DNA of 64,000 bases from contig SHYB01000006.1 in assembly GCA_009693015.1 (NCBI GenBank), forward strand, positions 1-64,000, read 5' to 3'. Within the stretch, counting starts at the first letter, position 1. Each line of letters opens with the position of its first letter. The notes under the pieces are model-generated. The model saw nothing but the letters and a program-made list of their open reading frames with translations, searched no databases and was not told the DNA's origin. Origin of the DNA: Dehalococcoidia bacterium. GTDB taxonomy: Bacteria > Chloroflexota > Dehalococcoidia > SHYB01. Position numbers and translations under genes: made by a program. Positions 58,521-64,000 of the stretch are shown here, piece by piece.

Positions 58521-59450
58521 ATGGCAAGCAACGTCTCGTTCCGTTATGCGGCGCATACCTGCCGCGATCTCGAGAAGACGCTCACCTTCTACCAGGAGGT
58601 GCTGGGCTTCGACTTCATGGAGCGTCGCGTTTCCAGCCGCAAGGACACGGCGAAGCTGCTGGGGATGCCGTGGCCGATGGAGTTGCAGATCGCCTGGCTG
58701 CGCCGCGATCACTACGTCTGCGAGTTCTACGATTTCGCCACGCAGGGGACGCAGGGGCGCTGCACGTGGGTTCCCAATCGTGCGGGGTTGCAGTTCGTGT
58801 CGCTGGACATCAAGGATTTGCCGGGGCTGCTGGCGAAGACGCCGCGCTACGGCGGCAAGGTGCTGGAGGATACAAACCTGGGCCAGTCATGCTGCGTGCT
58901 GGACCCGGACGGGCAGGTGCTGGAGCTGGTGGATATGCGCACGACGCAGGGGGCGAAGGGGCCGCGCGACCCGGACAAGCGCCCGCCGATTGACCCGGCA
59001 TGGCCGGCGAGCAGGTTCCGCCACCTGGCGCATGTGGCGCATGACTTGCCAAGGACGCGGCGCTTTTACGAGGAGCTACTGGGCTTTACGTTCATGCTGC
59101 AGCGCGAATCGTCATGGCCGGCGACGGCGAAGCTGCTGCGCATGCCGTGGCCGATGCGCCTAGAGCTGGCGTTTTTGCTGAAGGACGGCATGGAGCTGGA
59201 GCTGATGCATTATCCAACGCATCCCACGAAGCCGGCGCGGGAGTGGGTGACGAACCGCCCGGGGCTGTGCTCGATGCGCCTGACGGTGGGCGACTTGCGG
59301 GGGCTGCTGAAGGAAGTGCCGGAGTACGGGGGCAGGGTCATCCCAGAGACGGACATCGGCGCGGCGTGCATGATCTACGATTGCGATGGGCAGACGGTGG
59401 AGCTGGTGCAGCGCGCCCCGGCGGCCACAGGCCGCCGACCCAGCCAATGA
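58521..59450 (+). CDS. Tandem VOC (glyoxalase/extradiol-dioxygenase fold) protein
   Basis: A 309-residue protein with two similar halves. Half 1 has RYAAHTCRDLEKTLTFYQEV, LGMPWPMELQIAWLRRDHYV and CCVLDPDGQVLELVDMRTTQ. Half 2 has HLAHVAHDLPRTRRFYEELL, LRMPWPMRLELAFLLKDGME and CMIYDCDGQTVELVQRAP. The His and Glu metal ligands are present in each half (His in the first strand, Glu near the end). The family includes glyoxalase I, epimerases and extradiol dioxygenases. The repeated MPWPM segment between halves shows an internal duplication. GGAGG precedes the ATG. Confidence 0.85.
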   Translation: MASNVSFRYAAHTCRDLEKTLTFYQEVLGFDFMERRVSSRKDTAKLLGMPWPMELQIAWLRRDHYVCEFYDFATQGTQGRCTWVPNRAGLQFVSLDIKDLPGLLAKTPRYGGKVLEDTNLGQSCCVLDPDGQVLELVDMRTTQGAKGPRDPDKRPPIDPAWPASRFRHLAHVAHDLPRTRRFYEELLGFTFMLQRESSWPATAKLLRMPWPMRLELAFLLKDGMELELMHYPTHPTKPAREWVTNRPGLCSMRLTVGDLRGLLKEVPEYGGRVIPETDIGAACMIYDCDGQTVELVQRAPAATGRRPSQ

Positions 59451-59490
59451 GCGCAGAGGGCTGGCCGCCCTGTTTGCTCCGGCCATGATG

Positions 59491-59650
59491 CAGGATGCTG
59501 CCGCGCATGGGCTGCAAACGTCGTTGTTTCCGCCCGCCCACCCGCATATGTTGAAAGAGAGGACAGGGGCACATCCCCTGTAACCCCTGCCAGAGAGGGG
59601 CCTCGCCTCTCTCTGGACTTATCCCAGGAGGGATGCTACCGCGTGAGGGC
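59491..59650 (+). repeat. Family A double-hairpin repeat, copy A7
   Basis: GATGCTGCCGCGCATGGGCT, CGTCGTTGTTTCCGCCC, GAGAGGACAGGGGCACATCC then CCTGTAACCC, TGCCAGAGAGGGGC, CTC, GCCTCTCTCTGG, ACTTATCCCAGGAGGG and GATGCTACCGCGTGAGGGCA. It ends about 36 nt from the KstD-like stop. Among the copies it keeps the element most completely, with the GCTGCCGCG module at both ends. Confidence 0.78.
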
Positions 59651-59686
59651 AGCGAGCTGAGGCGTTCCAGTTTGGCAGCACTCCCC

Positions 59687-61300
59687 TCAGCGCAGCGCCC
59701 GCGGTTGCTCTTGGGCCGCGGCTTTGCCAGCGAGAAAACCGAAGACGAGGGCGGTGCCGATGGTGCCGCCGCCACCGGGGTAGGCCTGGCCGAAGATGCC
59801 GGCGGCGGCGTTGCCCGCGGCGTAGAGGCTGGGGATGACGCCTCCCGTGGCTCGCAGCACCTGGCCGTGGCGGTTGATGCGCGGGCCGCCCTTGGTGCCG
59901 ATGGCCCCGGCGTGCACGGGGATGGCGTAGAACGGCGGGGTGATGAGGGGGGCGGGCTTGGGCTCAGGCGAGGGGCCGAAGCCGTAGCGCCCGCGATGGA
60001 AGTCGGGGTCCACGCCTTCGGCGGCGTAGGCGTTGAAGCGCTCCACCGACGCTACGAGGCCGTCAGGGTCAATGCCGACGTTGGCGGCGAGCTGGCGGAG
60101 CGTGGGGGCCTGGGGCAGCCAGTCAGGCGCGGGGTCTTCCGGCATGACGGTGAAGAGCATGGCGCTGGACTTCACGGAGTGATCGAAGATGTTCCAGCAG
60201 GGCAGGTTGGGGTACTCCTGCCGCACGGGGTCGAAGGCGGCGAAGGCGCGGGGAAGGTCGTTGTACATGGTGGACTCGTTGGCGAAGCGGCGGCCGTAGC
60301 GGTTGACCATGATGCTGGCGGGCGCGCCGCGTCCCGGGGTGAACTTGCTGAGGCGCTTGCCGTCGTACTCTTCGGTGGGGTCGGAGGATGCGGGCATCCA
60401 CCACGCTTCGCCCATGTTGCCCAGGAGGGCGCCGGCATCCATAGCCATGAGGAGGCCATCGCCTTCGTTGGACGGCGGGGTGAGGGAGTGGGTGATCTCC
60501 AGCGGCAGGAAGGCGCGCATCAGCTCGCGGTTCCATTCGAAGCCGCCGGAGGCGAGGATGACGCCACGGCGGGCGGCGGCGAAGAACGGCGCGCCTTGAT
60601 GCTCGGCGCGGACGCCGATCACCTCGCTCTTGTCGTTTAGGATAAGTTCTCTGCCAGGTGTGGTGCTCAGTAATCCCACGCCACGGTCGAGGAGGCCTTT
60701 GACGAGCGAGGCGACGAGGGCGCTGCCCATGGTGCGGATGTCTTGCTCATAGCGGCGGCCCATCAACTCGAAGTCTGGGGCGGCGCGCTCGTCGACCGTC
60801 AGGGGAGGAAAGGTATGACTGCGGCGCAGGCGCTCCGCCCAGGGGCCAAGCTGCACGGCGTCAAAGGGGCGGTTGTCCAGGGAGCGCCCGTGGGGGAGGC
60901 CGCCGGGGAGGAAGGAGTAGTAGTCGGCGTAGTCGCGCGGGGCGTAGAAGCGTGCGGGGGTATGCGCCTCGAGGTAGTCTATGACTTTGGGGGCGGTGTC
61001 CAGGTAGGTTTCGATAAGTGAATCGTCGGGGGCGCGGCCGAGGGCGAGGCGGCGCAGGTAGCGGAGGGCAGCGTTGCGGGAATCGGCCACGCCGAGGGCG
61101 GCCATGTGGCGGTTGAGGGGGATCCAGGACAGGCCGCCGGAGACGGCGGTGGTGCCGCCGAAGAGCGCGGCCTTCTCCAGGAGGAGTACCTTTGCGCCGC
61201 CGTCGTGGGCCAGGGTGGCGGCGGCCAGGCCGGCAGCGCCGGAGCCGAGCACGACGACGTCCGCTTCACGATCCCAGCGCTTTGGGAGAGGAGCAGGCAT
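59687..61300 (-). CDS. FAD-dependent oxidoreductase, KstD (3-ketosteroid-dehydrogenase)-like
   Basis: A 537-residue flavoprotein of the fumarate-reductase/KstD family. The FAD motif is VVVLGSGAAGLAAATLAHDG, then EKAALFGGTTAVSGGLSWIP, typical of KstD (usual WIP-N). RRGVILASGGFEWNRELMRA and the C-terminal block FYAIPVHAGAIGTKGGPRIN, LYAAGNAAAGIFGQAYPGGG and TIGTALVFG are present. The Tyr and Gly of FYAIPVHAG match catalytic positions of KstDs, which introduce a 1,2 double bond in 3-ketosteroids. The substrate may instead be another cyclic ketone. ATG 61300 has AAAGGTGAAA upstream. It is divergent from the cupin gene. Confidence 0.85.
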   Translation of the reverse strand: MPAPLPKRWDREADVVVLGSGAAGLAAATLAHDGGAKVLLLEKAALFGGTTAVSGGLSWIPLNRHMAALGVADSRNAALRYLRRLALGRAPDDSLIETYLDTAPKVIDYLEAHTPARFYAPRDYADYYSFLPGGLPHGRSLDNRPFDAVQLGPWAERLRRSHTFPPLTVDERAAPDFELMGRRYEQDIRTMGSALVASLVKGLLDRGVGLLSTTPGRELILNDKSEVIGVRAEHQGAPFFAAARRGVILASGGFEWNRELMRAFLPLEITHSLTPPSNEGDGLLMAMDAGALLGNMGEAWWMPASSDPTEEYDGKRLSKFTPGRGAPASIMVNRYGRRFANESTMYNDLPRAFAAFDPVRQEYPNLPCWNIFDHSVKSSAMLFTVMPEDPAPDWLPQAPTLRQLAANVGIDPDGLVASVERFNAYAAEGVDPDFHRGRYGFGPSPEPKPAPLITPPFYAIPVHAGAIGTKGGPRINRHGQVLRATGGVIPSLYAAGNAAAGIFGQAYPGGGGTIGTALVFGFLAGKAAAQEQPRALR

Positions 61301-61454
61301 TTTCACCTTTTCACGCTCGCGGGGCTTGGCGTGCAAGCGTTCCTTCAAGGGCGCAGGCAGGCGGCGGCGACGGGGGGATTATACGATGAGGACACAGGTT
61401 GCGGGCGGGTGTATTATCTGTGCCACTGGAACGAGGGTACAGAGGAGGCATGAC

Positions 61455-62168
61455 ATGCTGATGGCGACGAAGCAAGAGGCGAAGGTCACCGAGGCGATGG
61501 GCGGCGACGGCACGCCGCGGAAGGTGCTGAACTATTTTGGGCTGTCGGGCCAGTTGCAGCCGGGGCCGCAGGGGTTCATGGTGACATCGCCCCCGAACTC
61601 CGTGGGGAGGCCGCACTTCCATATGGGCGACCAGTTCCAGGTGTTTTTCGGCTCGGAAGGGAGCACGTTCGGGCGGCACGCCATGCCGCCGGTGTATGTG
61701 CATTACACGGATGAGTACACGCCGTATGGGCCGTTTGCTTCCGGGCCGCAGGGGATGGAGTTCTTCACGCTGCGCGCGGAGCCGGTGCTGGGGACGTTTT
61801 ACATGCCGGAGTCCCGCGACAAGCTGATCAAGAAGGCGGGACGCGGCATCTCCAAGGGGGTGGAGACGGGGAAGGGGGAGAAGGGGAAGGCGGCGTGCAC
61901 GCCGGTGATCGAGCGGCAGGCGGACGGGATGGCGGCGTACCACATTGCCGCGGGGCCAGGAGGGAAGATTGTCGGCCCGAGCGCGAAGGGGAGCAAGGGG
62001 CAGTATTACGTGGTGGTGGCGGGCGTGATGGAGTGCGGTGGGAAGAAGCTGGGACGCCAGGCGATGATCTTTGTGAACCCGGGCGACGCCGAGCCAACGG
62101 TGAGCGCGGGGGCCGACCAGGGCTTCGATGCCGTGGTGTTGCAATACCCGCTGAAGCAGGCGGCGTAA
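61455..62168 (+). CDS. Cupin-like protein, unknown function
   Basis: A 237-residue protein with a cupin (RmlC-like) pattern in NSVGRPHFHMGDQFQVFFGS, where two His separated by Phe could bind metal, followed by MPPVYVHYTDEYTPYGPFAS and AGVMECGGKKLGRQAMIFVN. The middle contains a basic loop (IKKAGRGISKGVETGKGEKG). No enzyme signature beyond the cupin motif is seen. AGGAGG precedes the ATG at 61455; ATG 61461 is an alternative. It is followed after 30 nt by an ABC transporter ATPase. Confidence 0.72.
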   Translation: MLMATKQEAKVTEAMGGDGTPRKVLNYFGLSGQLQPGPQGFMVTSPPNSVGRPHFHMGDQFQVFFGSEGSTFGRHAMPPVYVHYTDEYTPYGPFASGPQGMEFFTLRAEPVLGTFYMPESRDKLIKKAGRGISKGVETGKGEKGKAACTPVIERQADGMAAYHIAAGPGGKIVGPSAKGSKGQYYVVVAGVMECGGKKLGRQAMIFVNPGDAEPTVSAGADQGFDAVVLQYPLKQAA

Positions 62169-62184
62169 GCTGAAGCAGGCGGCG
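62150..62184 (+). repeat. Exact 16-bp direct repeat across a stop codon
   Basis: GCTGAAGCAGGCGGCG occurs at 62150-62165 and again at 62169-62184, separated only by the TAA stop of the cupin gene. A recent slippage duplication around the stop is likely. The second copy forms the leader of the ABC ATPase gene. Confidence 0.9.
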
Positions 62185-62198
62185 ACAGCGTTACGCGG

Positions 62199-63128
62199 AT
62201 GGCGGTGAACACATCGCCGGTGGTGGTGCTGGAGGGCGTGAGTAAGCGCTTCAGGAGGGTGCAGGCGCTGGCGGGGCTGGACCTTTCGCTGGAGGCGGGC
62301 GAGGTATTGGGGTTCTTGGGCCCCAACGGCGCGGGGAAGAGCACGGCGATCCGGATCATCCTGGGGTTTCTGCGCCCTACGGGAGGGGCGGTGCGGGTCT
62401 TTGGCCTGGATCCGTGGTCGGCGCCGGTGGAGGTGAAACGTCGCCTGGGGTACGTGCCGGACGCGTCTGCCTTTTACGAGGGGATGAGCGGCCAGGAGCT
62501 TCTGGCCTACCTGGACGGGCTGCAGCACACGGATTCGCGGGCGCGGAGGCGGATGCTGTGCGAACGGCTGGAGCTGGGAGAGGCAGCGCTGCGGCGGCGC
62601 ATCAAGGGGTATTCCAGCGGGATGCGCCGCAAGCTGGCGCTGGTGCAGGCGATGCAGCATGACCCGGAGCTGCTGATCATGGACGAGCCGACGCAGGGGC
62701 TGGACCCGCTCACCCAGCAGGTGTTCTTCTCCCTGGTGCGGGAGTGCAGCGAACGTGGCCGCACGGTGTTTCTATCGTCGCATGTGCTGTCCGAGGTGGA
62801 GGCGATCTGCCAGCGGGTGGCGATCATCCGCCAGGGGGCGCTGGTGGCCCTGGAGCGGGTGGAGGCGTTGCGGCGGCGCAGCGGGCGGGTGGCGGTGGTG
62901 GAGTTCCGGGGGGCGCCGCCGGATGATTTTGCCATTGCGGGGGTGGAGGTGGTGGAGCGCACGGGGGCACGGTGGCGCATCAGGGTCGCAGGGGACATCA
63001 CGCCGCTGCTCAGGGCGCTGGCGGGCCACGAGGTGGCCGACCTGCTCATCGAGCGTCCCAGCCTGGAGGACGTATTTCTTGAGTACTATCGAGGATCCGG
63101 CGGGAGCGGTCCGGGAGGCGGGACGTGA
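62199..63128 (+). CDS. ABC-2 type transporter ATP-binding protein
   Basis: A 309-residue ATPase. Walker A LGPNGAGKSTAIRIILGFLR, Q-loop LGYVPDASAFYEGMSGQELL, signature GYSSGMRRKLALVQAMQ, Walker B LLIMDEPTQGLDPL and switch His in FLSSHVLSEVEAIC. The C-terminal 80 residues (VEALRRRSGRVAVVEFRGAP, ending SLEDVFLEYYRG) are the usual DrrA/CcmA-like regulatory tail of export ATPases. No good ribosome site is seen before ATG 62199. It overlaps the permease gene by four bases (GTGA). Confidence 0.93.
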   Translation: MAVNTSPVVVLEGVSKRFRRVQALAGLDLSLEAGEVLGFLGPNGAGKSTAIRIILGFLRPTGGAVRVFGLDPWSAPVEVKRRLGYVPDASAFYEGMSGQELLAYLDGLQHTDSRARRRMLCERLELGEAALRRRIKGYSSGMRRKLALVQAMQHDPELLIMDEPTQGLDPLTQQVFFSLVRECSERGRTVFLSSHVLSEVEAICQRVAIIRQGALVALERVEALRRRSGRVAVVEFRGAPPDDFAIAGVEVVERTGARWRIRVAGDITPLLRALAGHEVADLLIERPSLEDVFLEYYRGSGGSGPGGGT

Positions 63129-63919
63129 GATGGATAGGGCTGGTGACGTTGCGCGGGCAGCGGCTGGGGCTGGCGCTGCTGGCGCTGGGGCTGTTCGGCT
63201 TTTCCGTGCTGATTGTGGGGACGTATGAGACGTTTGGGACGGCGATCAGCGATTTCATGCGGTCGTTGCCGCCGGCGTTTCAATCGCTGCTGCGGGCGCA
63301 GGGCGGGCTGGTGGATACGCCCAACGGATACATCGCCATTGGCTACCGGCACCCGGTATTTCTGGTGATCCTGTCCGGCTTCGTGATTTCCGCCGCGTCT
63401 GGAGCGCTGGCGCGGGAGATCGAGCGGGGGACGGCGTTTCTGCTGCTGGCGAGGCCGCTGGCGCGCTGGCGCCTGGTGGCGGCGAAGGCGCTGGCGATGA
63501 CCGTGGCGCTGGCGGCGCTGCTGGGCGTCAGCCTGGGGGGTACGTGGGCGGGCGCGAGGGTGTACGGCGTGGAGGGCGTGGACTACGGCGCGCTGGCGCT
63601 GGTGACGGGGAACGCGTTTCTGCTGGGGTTGGCTCTAGGCGGCGTGGCTTTTCTGCTTTCGGCGCTTTCCTCTGACGGCGGATCGGCGATGGGCATGGCA
63701 GCGGGGATCGTCGTTGCGCTGTACTTTGTGGACTTCATGGCGTCCCTGTGGGGGGCAATCGGCTTTTTGGGGCCTGCATCGCTGTTTTACTACTACGACC
63801 CCATTGCCGTGGCAGAAGGCGGCCACCTCCGCGCGCTGGATGTTGTTGTGCTGGGGGTGGTGGCGCTGGTGTCCTTTACCGTAGCGCTGGTGGCGTTCCA
63901 GCGCCGCGATCTGGCGTAG
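63125..63919 (+). CDS. ABC-2 type transporter permease
   Basis: A 264-residue membrane protein with about six hydrophobic helices (LGLALLALGLFGFSVLIVG, VFLVILSGFVISAASGALAR, ALAMTVALAALLGVSLGGTW, AFLLGLALGGVAFLLSALSS and others). EIERGTAFLLLARPLARWRL is the typical cytosolic loop of ABC-2 permeases that handle drugs, lipids or natamycin-like compounds. The GTG start overlaps the ATPase stop, so translation is coupled. With the ATPase it forms a complete exporter; substrate unknown. Confidence 0.88.
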   Translation: MRWIGLVTLRGQRLGLALLALGLFGFSVLIVGTYETFGTAISDFMRSLPPAFQSLLRAQGGLVDTPNGYIAIGYRHPVFLVILSGFVISAASGALAREIERGTAFLLLARPLARWRLVAAKALAMTVALAALLGVSLGGTWAGARVYGVEGVDYGALALVTGNAFLLGLALGGVAFLLSALSSDGGSAMGMAAGIVVALYFVDFMASLWGAIGFLGPASLFYYYDPIAVAEGGHLRALDVVVLGVVALVSFTVALVAFQRRDLA

Positions 63920-63945
63920 GGGGCGCGGCGGGCGAGAGGGCGGCG

Positions 63946-64000
63946 CTAGGGTGTGAGGTCCAGGCACAGCAGGGTGAAGGAGGCGTTCTTTGATCCCACT
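63946..64000 (-). CDS. Partial gene at right edge, C-terminus only
   Basis: On the minus strand an open frame enters from the right edge and reads VGSKNASFTLLCLDLTP before a TAG at 63948-63946. The stretch is short but its residue mix and position just after the convergent ABC permease fit the end of a real gene. Nothing can be said about its function. Confidence 0.35.
   Translation of the reverse strand, partial: VGSKNASFTLLCLDLTP

Noticed and set aside
45340-59650. CRISPR array from the repeated hairpin elements
   Set aside because: Copies are kilobases apart with genes between them, vary in length, and have no regular spacers or cas genes.

Overview
The window is a GC-rich (visually about two-thirds G+C), gene-dense bacterial chromosome segment with about 55 genes on both strands. 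The gene mix fits Chloroflexota, most likely a Dehalococcoidia or SAR202-like lineage. The pointers are an F420-type LLM oxidoreductase, a double-length ThyX-like protein, and many amidohydrolase-2, CaiB/BaiF CoA-transferase, SDR and acyl-CoA dehydrogenase paralogues. This placement is inference from gene content; no rRNA is present to confirm it.

Left part (1-22 kb), mostly housekeeping. It opens with the tail of an RNA helicase and a compact CHAT (caspase-like) protein. A leftward run follows: NTF2-like protein, PAP2 phosphatase, SbcD nuclease, a small helical protein and the RlmB-type rRNA methyltransferase. Rightward come the ThyX-like protein and a pyruvate dehydrogenase unit (lipA, lpdA, E1 alpha, E1 beta, E2), so lipoate assembly sits next to the enzyme that needs it. 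Then come a 69-residue conserved small protein, a TldE/PmbA-like protein, a SemiSWEET sugar transporter, a frameshifted DUF2851 gene with an XRE regulator, groES-groEL behind a sigma70-type promoter and a degenerate CIRCE operator, and tRNA-Gly(CCC). An alpha/beta hydrolase, a PPi-type phosphofructokinase and an inositol-monophosphatase-like enzyme close this part.

Right part (22-62 kb), a catabolic region. It holds two SDRs, an LLM flavin oxidoreductase, an acyl-CoA synthetase, a Dpp/Opp-type ABC transporter lacking a binding protein, a fused double CaiB transferase and a single one, and five amidohydrolase-2 paralogues. It also holds a DapA-like lyase, two alpha/beta hydrolases, an HpaB-type flavin monooxygenase, an enoyl-CoA hydratase, a pair of adjacent acyl-CoA dehydrogenases, a tandem VOC protein, a KstD-like flavoprotein and a cupin. 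Together they could import, CoA-activate, dehydrogenate, hydrate and ring-open alicyclic or aromatic acids. Glycyl-tRNA synthetase, an aminotransferase, ChrA and a CinA-C protein interrupt the region. An ABC-2 type transporter lies at the right edge.

The gaps between genes are rich in dispersed palindromic repeats. Family A is a double-hairpin element with seven copies, family B a roughly 240 bp nested palindrome with two copies, and family C a set of short C/G palindromes. Several genes are broken: DUF2851 (two frameshifts), an ABM-like protein (one frameshift) and a small membrane protein (in-frame amber).
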